64,000 nt of DNA. It comes from Baylisascaris procyonis (Eukaryota > Nematoda > Chromadorea > Rhabditida > Ascarididae). Of the stretch, positions 24,878 to 41,799 are shown piece by piece. The translations under genes were made by a program, and so were the position numbers. The DNA lies in assembly GCA_037389465.1 (NCBI GenBank), contig JAZARR010000214.1, forward strand, positions 4,774,001 to 4,838,000. Direction: 5' to 3'. Positions within the stretch are counted from its first letter, which is position 1, and each line of letters starts with the position of its first letter. The notes beneath the pieces were generated by a model that saw only the letters and a program-made list of their open reading frames with translations, was not told where the DNA came from and searched no databases.

Positions 24878-27514
24878 CTGAAAATAAATAATGGGTAATA
24901 AATGAACGAAGTTATAACTGAAGTTGTTGTTATCAAAAAGTGTTCGGTGGGAGAGGATAGGCCACATCTGATAGTCTTCTAGTATAAAACCTTGAGTTGT
25001 TTAGATTTCTGGGCTTGATGTTGTTGGATAGCAGCAATCGCTAAGAATGTGCCTCATCTGTTTGGCTGAAGGGCAAGTTTCACTGCAGGAGAGGTGTGGA
25101 TATTAGGGAAGTTACGTAGGCGAGAAGCGAGAACTGAGACTAAAGTTTCTAGCAGCCTCGCTTTCCCGATCTCACAGATCTCTTCCTCGGTTCGTTTCAA
25201 TCGTATTCTCTTCCCATTTACATCCTTAGACGATATATTTATTGAGAAGGTGCCACGATGTTTTCATGGATTTATTGCTGACACTTAATTGATGATGGAA
25301 GAAACTTATGGATTGGGAGCACTAATGAGAACCGAACAGCGCTAAAGCCACTATCCATGCCCCTCACCCTGGTCTGATTAGGTGGTCGAAGGACACCTCG
25401 CGCTGTGACGCTGTGATGACACGACTTCCCGATTCTCAACGGTGCCTTCGCCGATGAGCAATTTATCAATGTATGTTCCCAACAGTTCCTCGAGCGCCGG
25501 GTCTCAACTTCATTAGGTCGTTGCTCGACATGTAGACTTTAACGTCATTTGTAAGGCAGCCGTTAGGATTCGTAATGTTTTCCACGTCCTTCATTTCCCC
25601 CCTTTCGAATTTTTTTGAGAGGTTCCGCACTAATTTGTTAAAATTACTTTCAAGAGAGTGCTTTTGCGATGCGAAACATATCCACAAGTAAGTCGAATTC
25701 AGCAGTCCGGTCGGTAACTTTCCTTTATCATAAAACTATGAAGTGAAAGCGCTGAATTCGCCTCGGTCGAAAGTGGTGCCAGATGTGAGATTTTAGACGA
25801 CTTTTCTGTGCCACCGTTCTTGAGCCTCCCCCCCCCCTTCCCCCGACTAAAGGAATGGGGGAGGAGAAATCCATGAATCACCTCATATTCTTATTTGCTG
25901 GCCGGTATCGACGCAAATCAGGATTTGGGCCGAACTATATGAGGTGGCCAGATTACCCAGTTTGCTACATCCACTTCTCTCATCTGCCCGTCGATGTGAG
26001 GGGAGAGGGTGAAAAAGATTACCGCTCTACAGGCTCCAGCCAGATGAGCCATTCAGAGTCGTCGGTCAACAACGTTTACCATATTATGCACCAGACATAA
26101 ATAATTGAGGGGAAATAAGCTTACATGTCTTTTACGAAAGGTCCATAGGAAAGGGTAAGGGAAGCACTTCGGGCAATAGGTAAGCGTTGACTAGCAAGTG
26201 AGAAATTCCTTTTATGCACGAATCGAATCTCGGTGAGAATTGCGCCAGCAAGCATATTCGTCTCACATCGCTGCATCCCTTCTGAACAAATCAACCGCTT
26301 TCAACCTACTAACTTCCGTCAAATGAAGCAAGTTGCTGTGTTCATAAGTTACTATCAAAAAAAAATTCATAACGCATTAGAAATGAAAAATGAGAAGATT
26401 CTTTTTGAATCTCTGTTGTTGCTTTTATTTTTCTGCATAATTTACTATTTTATAGTTAAGAGGTGCGAATATTAATTCACCTTGACATAGTCCTTTTTGA
26501 TGGCGTTGCTATAAGTTGCTCATGAAATGATTTTAGAACACATTTTTCATCTCTCCGTCGTAAAATTGTCTCGATTATATCGGTCTCTTGTCAGGTGCCA
26601 TGTTCACGCAGAGTTGAGGCTTAGCAGTTATGGTCAAGAAAATTTGAATGCAAATAGATGAAGCATTTCGTTTACGATTCAGATAGCGCTTTCATTTCTA
26701 AACCATGTGGTTAAGGGGATTGCTAAAATATTTCAACATCTCATAGCTTTTGATGAATTACTGGTAATATAGGTGAGGCATGCTTCTCATAGTTAAATTA
26801 AAAGAGGCTTAGACTAATGGGCGAAGCAATACGCTTCATTGTTGGACTACCATCCGAAGTTGATCACTTTGCAACCGGTCAGCTCGGAAAAAAATATTCT
26901 CTGTAGAAAATCAGTATGAGCGTATTGATAAAAGAAAAATGAGTATATCGCTACACGAGATTTGCGATTTATTGAGAGTATATAAAACTGTTTAGTTCAT
27001 TGCAGAAGTGCAGACTATGTTAACTGCATTAACATTTTTTTATTTAACGTTGTTCATCGTATATAACCTCATGAGAGCGTTCGTATGACAATTGTAGTCA
27101 TTCTTTCATATGCAAATTGAAGTTAGTCATCCCAATGAATTTGCCGAAATCTCGCCATGCGGAAGTTCACCAGTGATGTGCTAATGAAATTGCATTAATT
27201 GTTTGGCATGATCCCTTAAATCTATAATTTGGCAAAATCTAAAAAAGATCTCAATGGTACGTGAATTTCTAAAATTCAAATGTGATGAATTTCTACTTTA
27301 GAAAATCTCTATGGCATGCAAACTTACCTTGGCGATAATAGTTGAGAGCTTGATGAAATAGGATTTCGTTAAAGGTTACACGATAACTGCTTGAAAACAT
27401 CACATTTGCAAGCTTACAATTTATACAGATAAATGCATGAATCCACATAATCGTCTACTCTGCGTTTTGGACAAGCAGGGATTTAAAAATAGGGGCAGAG
27501 ATTGCCGATTCCAG
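24878..27514. other. Region without a supported gene
   Basis: Includes a GC-richer block at about 25290-26060 with several short open frames on both strands (for example 25466-25687 on the minus strand). None shows splice continuity or a family motif. It may be old repeat sequence or the missing 5' part of the BTB gene. Confidence 0.4.
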
Positions 27515-30147
<2,633 letters not shown>

Positions 30148-30185
30148 TACGTTGCAATTTGTTTATTAATGATAAATCAAATCAC

Positions 30186-30192
30186 TATATAT
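30186..30192 (-). promoter_or_regulatory. Possible TATA box of the collagen gene
   Basis: ATATATA on the minus strand lies about 40 bases upstream of the collagen ATG, a common spacing for nematode collagen promoters, which often have short leaders. Confidence 0.4.
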
Positions 30193-31074
30193 CGGCGATG
30201 CTGATAGTTGTTATATTCTTTTATTCAATCGTTTTTTTACGATAAAACACGCTTGAGCAAATGTTTTCTAGTATGAAAAACCAGTTTCTTTGAGATGAAA
30301 TGACAAGAGAATAACAATGTTAAATCATTCAGCATTGTTTCGATACACTAAGATTTGTGCAAAACAAGATATTTCCAAGATATTTCCATTCAATCCGATT
30401 CATTTCGACTTAATGCCTTTTGACATCTCATCGAATAGTAAGCCGAAATATAAAAATAATATTTTATACTTCGTTGAACCTCTCGATCATTCTATCTTTC
30501 CGTTTCCCTTCTTAGAGAAGACTTATTAAGTAACCTTTTCGTATAGAGAAACTTTCTTATTTGAATAGAAAACCCCTTTGTAAAGAGTAAAATAAAATGT
30601 TTAAAATAAAGCATTATCCTCTCATCGAAACTTGAGCTAAAAAATATTTATAAGAAATCTCGAATATTAGAAGGAATAATCCATGGAAATATAATATTTC
30701 ATTTCGTTTCCCTTTAATATTAAACCTCATTGCGAATGTGTGCGCTATAGCAGCTGATCAGCGAGAAAGGATTTGTTAAAGATCAAGAGTAAGTGAACAG
30801 CCGATTGACCACGTTTTGAAATGATGTAAATCATACTTAAAGCAATGATACCGACTAATTATTTGAACGAATTAGACGGCGCATGTGGGAAAATTTGCTG
30901 ACCGAGCGATGTCCCATTAAAATTCTTCTTTGAAATCTCGTTTTCAATTGAACGAATTTGAAAAAATGATCCGAACATAGGTGTTTTCGCAACGTGGTTA
31001 CCAAATAAAGTGCTCGATTTGTTGCTATCACTAGACTGCACTTACAAAGTATTTCATTCAACTAAGTCTTGCAG
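30193..31074. other. Intergenic between divergent collagen and downstream gene
   Basis: Contains a 70-codon plus-strand frame at 30317-30529 with no splice continuity. Upstream exons of the next gene probably lie here, but I could not identify one. Confidence 0.4.
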
Positions 31075-32740
31075 TATGGAAACTGGTGGTATTGCTATCC
31101 AACCGAAGGGGAATCTTTCATTGAAACGTTGGCGCTAAATTCGCGATACGAATTGGTGAATGCTGATTCTTCTTGCGTAAATGTTGCAAAGAACTCCGAA
31201 TGCGAACCCCTTTCGGAATGGCCATTGTCCACTTGTTGGCGCTGCTTCATGCCAATTTATTTTAGGTGTCTAGCAAAGATGAGAGACGCACCGTTAATAG
31301 GCATGGAAACGGTGAAAGGAATCGTCGTTGAGGTGACCATAGATGAAGCGGTCGTTGCTACTGTTGCGCCGAAGGGTGATCGAATCCCTTCTGAGGTAAG
31401 CTAACGCTTACTTGTCCGACTAGTAAGTAAAATGTGAGTAATAATGAGCATTGATGGGCAAGATTACTCGTTGAAGTAGGTGGATCGTTGTTTAGAACAA
31501 TTTTTACGAATTTGGTGGGGGTCCTTGGCTATCCCACCTCATCCACCATTTCTAACTTTTAATCACAGGTTTTCATTAAGAACTCTTTAACAAGATTCCT
31601 CATTGTTTCTGCTGTCCAATATTATGATAGCCTTTGCGTTGAAAATATTCTTGAAACATCGTCACTATCTTTCACTTGTTTAATCCAGAGCAGATCATAT
31701 CACTTCCTTTATTAGATTCGAAAGTTTTTCATTCAACTTTTTCGCATCAGTTACGACTTATCAAATGAGTAGGGCTATCGAATTTGTGCTATCCACTGAG
31801 TTTAATTCTTCACTTGTAGCGGCTGCAGTAGTATGTTTTTCAAAGTAAATGGAGTACCAGAGGCTGAGTTAAGCTGTGGTTGAGACCCATAAATATATGG
31901 CCGTCGATGACTTTTATTTAGGATGGCCGTGCGTATATGCGTATTGGGAGAAAGCATTTGTTTCAGATACGTCTCAAAAATGCAAAACGGAATTCACTTG
32001 AACTTGGCACGTGGTTGATTTTGCAGCTTTCCAAAGAAGGCAGATATGTTTTCAAGGAGAAGATTCTCGAGGATCGTAATCATCCGTTGCGAACAATTGT
32101 CGACAAAAGAAAGCAAGTTGTTCTGGTATGACAGAAGTTTTATTTTGCAAGCAACCTATCTTCTCTAGTAGGTTGCCATCTTGAAAGCGTTCGAGTTATT
32201 TCACCTTCAACTAATATTTGGAAGTTGAGTTGATGGTGCTTTAAAAAAAATTTTTTTTTTTTGTTGCATAGCAGTTTGGCGATCGTGTTTTCAACATTGT
32301 TAAACTCACATTTCAGTTGCATTGGGCTTAAATTAAATGACTTCAACATGTTTTACTTCCTTTTTGTAGAGAGCTTTCAGTGAATGGGATATTCTGCCCG
32401 AGATCCCTAAAAATTAGAAGCTTGTCCTCTGAAATCTTTGATAAAATGTAGGATCCGGATTTGCTATTATACGTAATAAAATATATATGTTTTCTTCATT
32501 TAATATTCCTTTTGCATTTCATGCTTCAGTGTTTGTTATGTGGTTTTATGTGTGTGCAGGCAGGTGAATGAACTGCAGAAGTCTCCCTCGAACGCACTTA
32601 ACATCCCACTAGGTCATTGCATGATCTTTTGTCCACAATTCTGTGGCTGTGATGCGCGTACTTTTTGCCAGTCCGAACTGAATTGTCTGAAAGGTGCAAA
32701 GCAATTCTTTGAGTGGGTGTTCGATGAACCGTCGTTGTAG
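31075..32740 (+). CDS. Unrecognised protein, three exons, 5' end missing
   Basis: Exons 31075-31395, 31922-32125 and 32564-32740 (TAG) join in phase 0 at good splice sites (CTTGCAG|TAT, GAG|GTAAGC, TTTAG|GAT, CTG|GTATGA, GGCAG|GTG). The 224 residues seen begin with a Trp/Cys-rich part (WWYCYP, STCWRCFMPIYFRC), continue with a beta-rich stretch (VKGIVVEVTIDEAVVATV, YMRIGRKHLFQIRL) and a basic helix (EKILEDRN), and end Cys-rich (HCMIFCPQFCGCD). No known domain is recognised. There is no ATG in frame near the first acceptor, so a 5' exon is missing. A donor (TGG|GTGTTC) before the stop would allow phase-0 splicing to the exon at 33630, so this may be the first half of one gene reaching 37888. 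Confidence 0.55.
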
Positions 32741-33629
32741 GATTCTTCATTTCCATTATATGCTGGGTCTTCATCAGCTAAATTTAAGGTGTTTTAGGGA
32801 TGAGATGAGATTACGTGAAAAAAATATAAAAAGTACTGATGACAATCGACCGGCTGAAGTGTAGTAAAAATGAAAATTTTTGCCGATTGTTATTCATCGG
32901 CATTTACCGAGTTTCTTCGGCTTTTTAAAAATGTGTTCGGTTTCAAGTGAAGTTCGCCGGTGAACGAATGATTTCGGCGGGTTACCGACGTTAGTTTCTG
33001 TTGCAACCGAATGCTTCCAGTTAGTAATCTCGGTTTTGTCCATGTTTTCAGATGTCTTCAAGAATATCTTGTCACAAAATTCCACACAACTGTTGATGTA
33101 AACCCTACGCAAAAGACTCGTTTTTCTTCGTCCTGACCCATTGAAGAATGTTATTTTATTACTGCGAGGTGCATGCAGTAGACGATAAATATTTAGGTAG
33201 ACAGCATAGACGCAGTGTTGCCATAATACGCTTTATGAATAGAAATTTATAAAAGCATTTAAAAGTGAAATATTTAGTGATGAGGTAGTGTTGTACATAT
33301 TTTGACAGGAGTTATTTTCAGTTCATAGACGGGGAGGGACTGGAATAGAGAGAAAGAAACAAAGTGAGTCAGTGAGGATTGCGTCAAAGACTTGAAGGAT
33401 TGTGTATAATGTGCTGATCGCAGCATTGAATGTATTACGGTGGTTCTCAATGTGCCATTGTCTCATCTTTACGCATTGTATAAATAAAACAACTCTAAAA
33501 TGTTATTTTAAACTACCTTTAATAATTACTGCTCCTTTAAGCTGCAATTCTCGAGGTACTTCTAAGGGACTCTACCGATGTCATTGCATATAGATTTGAT
33601 CTATTCTTAACGTTGAGATACACCTTCAG
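32741..33629. other. Gap or intron, nothing supported
   Basis: No convincing exon found. It is an intron if the flanking exon clusters belong to one gene. Confidence 0.4.
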
Positions 33630-36600
33630 CTGCATGTGAAATTGGACATCCGTCGGGACAGCAACATTCCCAAATTGTATGGGTACTCGCCGGCATTAGG
33701 CAATGTGTTCCTCCCATCCAGTGAATCATTGGATCGACGGCTTATCTATGAGGGATTTGTTTCATGGTTTGTTTGTAACGTGTTATGTTTGAAACAGATA
33801 TATTATTTGAGATGGTTTAACTCGTAATGGTAATATTGCCCCAGGCAAAGAAGTTAGGCAAAAATCTAGTGAAGAAAGCATCGCACTGAAACGGAAGATT
33901 TTGAGAGTGTAACTGGAAAAGACCGCAGAGGAAGTGAAAAGAACCTTGTACTCTGTTTCCGTTTCTAATGTTTTTCTTACATTATATGTAAAAGTACTGT
34001 TTTGAGGGATAACATTAGATGGAGGAAACGAGGAAGAAAGTCTTTTTGAAGAGTAAAGGTAATTGTGCATAGCAGCAAAGCAAAGACAAAAAACTACCTA
34101 GCACACATCACTTGCAATTAAAGATATAGTAATATATATGTGAAAAAGAAAAAGGAGCATTAATTTGAGCGATAAAAGAAATAATTCCTTGAGAAATATT
34201 AAGGAGTGGAATTTTTATTTAAAGAAGAGAATTGAAAAATATTGAATCTCATTGCGGATGAAGACCATTGTATTCAAGATAGTTCATGGAAGCTGAAATA
34301 TTTCTGTTTTCTTTTAAGTTCTTTGAAAGTTTTCCCCAGTTCTGTGCCTGAAAATATGTAAAGGCTGTTAATTTTTTGACTTTCGCGGATCAGTTGAAAG
34401 AAATGAAGGCATCGATTTCCGATGTGGGGGAAGAACAATACGTCAAAAAGAAACCACGAGAAACTATTATAATATAGTAACAAAGCTTGAGGTGGAATTG
34501 AAAACGGTGACATTCCGGCGATTGTAAGCCACCTATTTGAGGGCATATACGATGAATAGCGCTATAGGATTTAGTATTGATCCTACGGAAAACAATGCGG
34601 CTAAAACAATTTTCCGTCGTTTCAATAATTTCAATATCAACGCAGGGATAAGGGGGCTGAGTTTGAGTGTAGTATTCAAGATAATTTAGAATAAATTATG
34701 CTCAACCTGATCGCATCTCAAAGCGCATGAAATACGATCAGTGGTCCAAATGCTTTTAGTGGAGATTTTCATATATGGAAATTCTACTGGTGCGGGCAAG
34801 CTTTAATATGCAAATTTTTACACATATTATTTGCTATTGGTGGCAGCATGTCGTAGAATGCAACTCGTGACAAAAATTAATATAAAACATGGAATTTTTT
34901 TTTTATACGAGGTAGGAAACTGCTAAGATTTTGATAGTTCATTGAGCCCTTAAAGGTTCTTTCGTAGCTAAGCAGAATTAATTATCTGTTGGGGCGTCGA
35001 CCGTTAAATCATCTTTCAGATAGCTTTCACAAAGCAATGACCTATTGAAGGCATTATTAGTGTGAATCATAGAGAATAACGTATTTTATGATCTTGTGAC
35101 TCATATCGGGCAGGAGGTGAAATGGAAATGCACAGATTACATCCTTTGTTTGTCGATTATATTTAAAAATTACTTCATGCGTTGACGAATATGCGTTGCT
35201 GGATTTCATCACATGCAAATCGTCGGGCACGTTGACCTACCATATGTATTTATATTTACCACTTCCGAGTTGCCCAGGTTTGCTGGGAATACTTGCCCGT
35301 TAATGTGTTTTGCTTCAGGGCACCAGAATATTGCCGCTCAATGCTAAATTTTAATTGGGTACTCAGAGGTGAACTACATGCAAGCAGTCATTCCTACGAA
35401 GATGTGCGTTTTCCATATCTTTTGATGATATTTCTTAGCTTTATTTTTATAGTCTCTTTTATAAAGGTATGCAGATATTTTAATAAAATGTAGCTGTGAA
35501 TTTTCTCAAATCCCCTTTTCTCATATATTTGATAGTGCTAAGGAAATTTTATGGCTGGCTTCAGTAATCACAAGGCATGCTAGCTATACATCGATGAAGA
35601 AGAATGAAGTGCAACACAAAAATATGACTGTGAAAAGCACTACTTTCATTTCTTCAGTAGTTGCATCATCGACTAGTTGAATGAAAGATTATTTGCGCAA
35701 AATAGAGTTCCTATGATTGAATTTGAGAAAGGTGGGCTTTGTTTACTCTGAATTTTTTTGGCAGTTTTCTTGCTTTCAAACGTTCTTTTTTTTTTAAAGA
35801 GTAAGGTGCCCATGCTATTCGTTGAAAAAATTAAATATCAGTTTAAAGATTAGCTTTGAGTTATGGTCGAAAAGGCGCAATATTTTGCTAAAGTTTATTG
35901 GGAGTATAGATCACATAGTTTGTGCATTCGGGCTATTTTGCACTAGAAGAAAGCAAGCTAAGGGGAACGACGCCTGGTACGTTATCTTATTAAAGAAGCG
36001 CAAATAGTCAGATCTCTCAGAAAATATGAAAATAACTTGAGGAATTTTGAGGTGGGGACGTCAAGTGAGGCACATATTGCCGGATGTGCTCATTATAATG
36101 CGGTTGATGTGCTACACTAAAGCAGGCATAAATAAGCTTTATTGAGGTGAACAGTTGTAAGTGAGATGAGATGCTGTAGTCGGTGGAGATTCTTTTTAAC
36201 ATGGAATCGGCCCACTGTATATCAAAGAAAATTTATGGTTGTTGCGGTTCAAAGCTTAAAGAGAACACTTCGGTATCATACACTCATCTCTGCTTCTATA
36301 TATGTACTTATTAAGTTGTAAACTTTTGAAGTTCACTTTTTTTTCAGATTATTGCACACAATTCGGAGAACGGCGACGATGAGTCAGAAAGAGTTCACTT
36401 CACTAACGAAGGTGTATCGTATTTTGTTAATGAAAGATATAGGCAGAATGAGGAGCAGGAAGAGAGTTGTACGCTGACTAAGAAAGGAAATATGCAAATC
36501 GAAGAGCCATTTGGTCAATCAAATAGCAGTACACGGTCATCTTCATCGGTGAGTGCTGTACTAATAGGGTTCATTCGTTTCTATTTGCCTTTTATGGACA

Positions 36601-37888
36601 CATTACGCTATTACACTAAGGAAATATGCAAAGGTAAGTACACAGTAATCGTCATACGTCCAAATTTTCTTTTATTTTTGAGAATATTCTATGCACATTA
36701 AATTGGGTAATTTCTTGGGAAATTAAGGGAAATCAAGTTAGAAAATTTCTCCAAAAACGATTCCATTGAAGGTGTTTGTAAATTTTCTAACTACTTCTTT
36801 GTTTTTCCCCTTGCAAATATACATGAAAAATTACCTTTTTTTTAATGGACATCTGCTTCATCCTTACACTCTACTCTCATTATTCATTGAAATCAACTTT
36901 CTCTAGGAGATTTTTTCATGTATTAGGGGCAGCAAAAAAATGGAAAGGACACAACTTTTTCTTCACGTTATGCTAGTATGGTTTTGTAATTTATATAGGT
37001 TGAATAATCGAAGTTGAAGAAACAATTATTTGAATTGTTCGGGTCCTTCTTAATGGTTTAGTTGAGTCTTTCATTCATTTTCTTCATATAATTTTGTAAG
37101 TGATTATGCTGCAGTGAGAAGTAAATAGTTTTTATTGAGGAGTGATGAAAATTTTTTTTACATATAGAAGAGAAAAAACATTAAAGCTGCATCGGCCTTC
37201 GGGAGAAAATTATTATGCAGTCAAAATACACAAGAGAAGATACGGAGAAATTATTTAGTTGTGCCTAGTTTGCTGCCATGATTTTATTCGATAGATGAGT
37301 AAAAAAATTGTTCAAGAAATTTCAGCTCTTAGACGGCTGGGCGATCTGGAAAAAAAATTTGATGGTTGTAAGATCCACACAGGAGTCTATCCGGAATTGA
37401 GAAATGTAAGCGAAGGCTGTAGATTATGAAGTGGGAAGAGTGATGTACTATTGCAGCCCAAAACCAATGTCAGTTGGAATTAGAGGTAATTTTGCGCAGT
37501 TCGTAACACTATCGTTTCCGAAGAGCATAATAGTGGTGAAAACTGATGATGTGAACTCGAAATGAGTAAATTAACAAGAAAATGTATTGAAAGCAGCTAA
37601 AATTAGATAAAACTTTTAAAATTACAATCGTGAATTTAATGAAGTCTGTTTTGATATGCAAATGTTGCAACGATACCTATTTCAGTGCCATTAGACACGC
37701 TAATTATTCGATGTGTTTTTTATTTTCAGGAAATACGGAAATCACAAAGGGCTCCAACATGGGAAACAGTTTTTCGTGTTTTCTCGAATCGTGAGGTGCT
37801 CAAAGCATGCAATGAGTTTGATCCATGTGAACTTACGAAAGCTATAGAAAATTTGTTGTCAACGCCAGGTGGTCTTATAAAGGATTGA
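33630..37888 (+). CDS. Unrecognised protein, four exons, 5' end uncertain
   Basis: Exons 33630-33766, 35319-35403, 36348-36548 and 37730-37888 (TGA) join in matching phases (0, 2, 0, 0), giving 193 residues. Exon 1 reads LDIRRDSNIPKLYGYSPALG and exon 2 APEYCRSMLNFNWVLRGELH. Exon 3 is acidic and Ser-rich and looks disordered (NSENGDDESERVHF, SNSSTRSSSS). Exon 4 is a folded-looking C-terminus (APTWETVFRVFSNREVLKAC). NFNWVLRGEL resembles the start of small dual-specificity phosphatases, but the catalytic HCxxGxxR motif is absent. Exon 1 begins at an acceptor (ACCTTCAG|CTG) with no start codon, so upstream exons exist, possibly those at 31075-32740. Confidence 0.55.
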
Positions 37889-40397
37889 TTCGGCAAGCTA
37901 CTAGGTGATGAGCAATGAGGAACTAATCGAGAATATTTGAGTATGTTTACTGATTTTGAATTCTGATCTCTCTTAAGAGATTCGATTTTATTTTGTTGGT
38001 AATAACATCTAAGATCTCAAAGAATAAAAATGATCAGGATTTGGGTTCGACGAATATGCGATACGAGTCTATGAAAATGACATCACTCACAAACCTGTTG
38101 AAGTAGCGATTAATGATAATTAAAGCATTTTCTGAGTGTCTAACTTAATCATCTCGCAATGGATGAAAATTTTTTGAGGTTTTATTCAAATGGATGGTCA
38201 TCTTAATGTGCAATACATAAGCAGGGAAATGCATTTCGAACAGCTATAGGTGTGTGATGTGACCGTTACTGTACTAATGTACTCATTCAATAGCCATTCC
38301 CGTTTGTAATTTCTCGTAGTAAATTATTGTATTGTATAGCAATTATGTGGTAATATGACCTATCAGGTATCAGGTACTCATTTCTTGCATAGCCACTGCA
38401 TGTGATATCATCCATTATTGTGTTGTATGTCAGTTGGAATCAGTTCGCACCTGTCCCATTCCCCCCTCATGAGTTGTGATGTCTATATACTTTGGAAGCA
38501 GGACATACCCGTATTTCCATTTTTTTTTTTGGTTTCATAAAAAAATAATGATTTAAAAAAGTTTCAGATTAGTTCGGTTGCTTCGAATGGGAATACACAT
38601 GCGCTTGATATCTTTTATGGGAAATTCGACAAAGATATTCGTTTTTATTCACATTCATTATGCGTTATTATAAACGAATAACGTAAAGCCGATTGATTAA
38701 TGTGTTGTATGTGTACTGCTTCGCTTAGATTATTTAATCAAGCTTGTGCTGGATAGCGAGATTGCATTTAAGGCCCTTCAACGATGCATGAATGTTCTCT
38801 GAAAACTCTGTGATCCGGACAGTTGTGATCATGAGTTAGAAGATTTTAGTTGATAAGTATGGGGAGATAAGGGGGGAGGAGGAACTAAAAGGGGAAATTA
38901 GGAAAATCAATGATGCTCGAATGCCGATCTTTGATTATTCAAGTGATGGTACTACACTTCAACTGTTTCCTTTGCAGCTGTTCATGGCTAGCAAGTATAA
39001 GAGGCTATAGCTTATTAAACGCGAACAGAAATGGAAGAGGAATGACATGTTCAGGTCGGCTTTTGTCCGGCAGTCTTAACAGCATGTTTCAAAAAATTTC
39101 AGTCATGATTATACTTTAGAGTTGCCTTACATTAGTGCTAAAACATTACTGTTAGCCATTCTTGAAATAGGACCGTTGCTTGACATGAGATTATTTTCTG
39201 TTAGTGTTAGAATTTTTTTTTGTCTACTCCGAACATTTTCCCGTTAAAATACTCATTTTTTTTCCCATTTATGGCATCGTTTAGATTGTAAGCGGTGAAA
39301 GTTTAGATTTCGTATTCCAGTTTGTTCTCTTAAATAGAAATTTCATCAGTATTGTTGCTTGACATGAGCTTCGTTCGCTTTAAATCCCAAAAAAGAAAGT
39401 TTGTCAGGCTATTAAACGATTTATACTGTTGTCGATTTTTTTTTCTTTTTTTTTGCTGATATATTGCTGTCAAATTTGTCTACATTCTTCGTACTGTTAT
39501 GTTCTTTTCCTACAGGTAATAAAATGCCTTTATTGTCTTGATACTCTTATATTAACGTTTCTGTTATATAGGTGAACGTAGTAGATCATTCAGTGACAAG
39601 TAATTCTTAGCAATTCTTCGAGTAATTACAATATTTCTGAACGGTAGAAAAATTTGTTTTCATACATTATGGTGGTGTTCTACTTGTGTGTATACACGTA
39701 GATTTTTTTGCGCGTATGCATGTTTGACTAACGGTATTTGACTAAGAGTTTCATCAATAAGATCTGCGATGATGTTGGGAGGGGCAAGGATTTCACCTCA
39801 GTGATCCTTAAGGTTCGGAGTCTCAAAAGATACTCAAGATTTCTTGAGTTTCAGGTATTTCTAAATATCCTTAAGATTTGCGGAAGCTCGGAGGCCTTAT
39901 GAATATCGGTTTTGAAGATTTCGTCAACGCCACAGATCTCAAGATGCTCGTGCAAGAAAATCCGCAGCAGGACGGGAAAATGCAACATTATAAGGCATTC
40001 CGCAGATGACGCGAATATTGAAAAGCTTTAAAAATTCTGAAAGCATCTCATGTCTAAAATCGGAACAACCCTTTGAAGGTATTGTAATTGTTGATGTGTA
40101 TTTTATAGGCAAACCGGAGCCGCTTTGAAGTAACGTGATGACAACGAAACTTCGGATTTCTTGGATGAGAGCTTCATTCAGTAGGATTTAACCTAACGAA
40201 TTCAAAAATGGGTTTGTTTACGTTTTCCGTTATTTTATTCTCGAAATGCATTCTTTTTAAATCCCATCCAAAGTTATGTACTGACGGTAACTTCCTATGA
40301 TTTGGCAAGTTGCACCACCTTTTTCATTGAAATAAGTGCATGAGTTAGTGCAGTCATTATCTGTTCGCGGAGAAAAAGGGAAGAAAACAAGACGTCA
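37889..40397. other. Intergenic, no gene seen
   Basis: AT-rich, with only short unsupported frames on either strand. Confidence 0.5.
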
Positions 40398-41717
40398 ATG
40401 AAAGCAACCAACATTCATGGTAGTAAAAATAATTCCATTCCTGCATGTCTTGAAAAAGAGCTCATTTACATCCTTGTGCCATTGTTATCTTTTGAACGAA
40501 ATCTTTTAGTGACATCCCGGTTATACAATGGTGCTAAGAAGGTGGATTTACGAATGCTGGGAGAAGTTACGAGTGGGATTTCGAAGACGGTTCAAGTACT
40601 CACAAGGTAGGCCTCATTTGCTTCTTATAATCTCTTTCGTTCGATTTGCTTACGATTGAGAAGTCTCAATTTTAATATGGGGCATTTCAATCAAAATGTC
40701 TTTTGTTGTATATTTTCGGTCGATTTTCCTTATAAGATAGCTAAATCACGATTCTTTTGAAAATAATATATGAGGTTCCTTATTCTGTTTTACTGTTCCC
40801 TTTCGTAAAAGATTTCTAAGTGTTGTCAACTCAATTTATTTCATGGATTGATGTTAATTCACGAGTTGAAAAATACGTCGCTTTGCTCTTTTTAATTCTT
40901 TTTCCTTTTTTTTAAACTAAAACCTTTCAAAATATTCCATTCACTATGTTTCGAGGAACGGGCAAACATTTTATCGTTGAGATTATTGTTGGCCATAGAT
41001 TATATTTTTTCCAATCGTTCCATTAGTTGTTCTTTAAGTCTGTCATTTGTTTCCGAATTAACGCTGAAAAAACATTTGCAAATGAATTCTCTAGGCCTAA
41101 ATATTCACAATATTCCCTCTTGAATGTAAAAAAAATTCATCATTTGCTACAGAAATTTGAAGATACTCAAAAATAAAAATTTTAAGCGGAGATACAATTA
41201 ATGTGTTTCTTTTAGCATCATTTTGAATCAATCTAATATTATATTTCTTTAATGTGGCCTTTTTTTCCCAATGAAATTCTTCACAAAAAAATCCATAAAA
41301 TTCATATGAAACGAACGCATCGAAATTTTCATCACATTACAAAAAAGATATTATTGGAAAACGAAAGATGTAATGAAAAATTTTACTGCTGAATTTTTTG
41401 GAATAATATTAAATTATGTAAAATGATGTAAATATTATGCTAAATAAATGTCGGCTATATGCGTCGAATAATCGTTTCAACTTATAAATTCGTCGAATTC
41501 GAAACGGGGTCATCAGTTTTTGAAAATGATATCCACCATTGTATGGCGTTCGAGTGGGACCGTTTTCCTTTCTGAATATTAATTAATCAATCAACGAATT
41601 ATATTTTTATAATTTTATTTTAGAGGTATGAATGTCGATAGAAAAATTTCTATTTTTTTTGCTTACCTCGATTCGAATATCGTCAGTGAATTATTCATCT
41701 CTGTGTTGGTTGGTTAA
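40398..41717 (+). CDS. Possible two-exon small protein, unrecognised
   Basis: Exon 40398-40606 starts at ATG and ends at a good donor (ACAAG|GTAGGC) in phase 2. The next strong acceptor (TTTTATTTTAG) opens an exon 41624-41717 that continues in frame to TAA, giving 100 residues. The protein has an amphipathic middle (LIYILVPLLSFERNLL) and a hydrophobic end (SELFISVLVG). No family is recognised, and two short exons joining in phase could be chance. Confidence 0.35.
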
Positions 41718-41753
41718 AGATTGATCTGAAAATTATTAAGAGGTTTCATCTCG

Positions 41754-41799
41754 ATCTATATATTATGAGATAAGTGGTTTCATCTCATGATATATAGAT
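41754..41799. repeat. Imperfect inverted repeat
   Basis: atctatatattatgagat (41754-41771) pairs with atctcatgatatatagat (41782-41799) with one mismatch and a 10-base loop. It lies about 270 bases upstream of the matrix gene start. Confidence 0.75.

Noticed and set aside
25466..25687. Minus-strand frame as first exon of the BTB gene
   Set aside because: No donor in the required phase 2 and no domain match.
35319..35403. Dual-specificity phosphatase call from NFNWVLRGEL
   Set aside because: The catalytic HCxxGxxR motif is absent from all joined exons.
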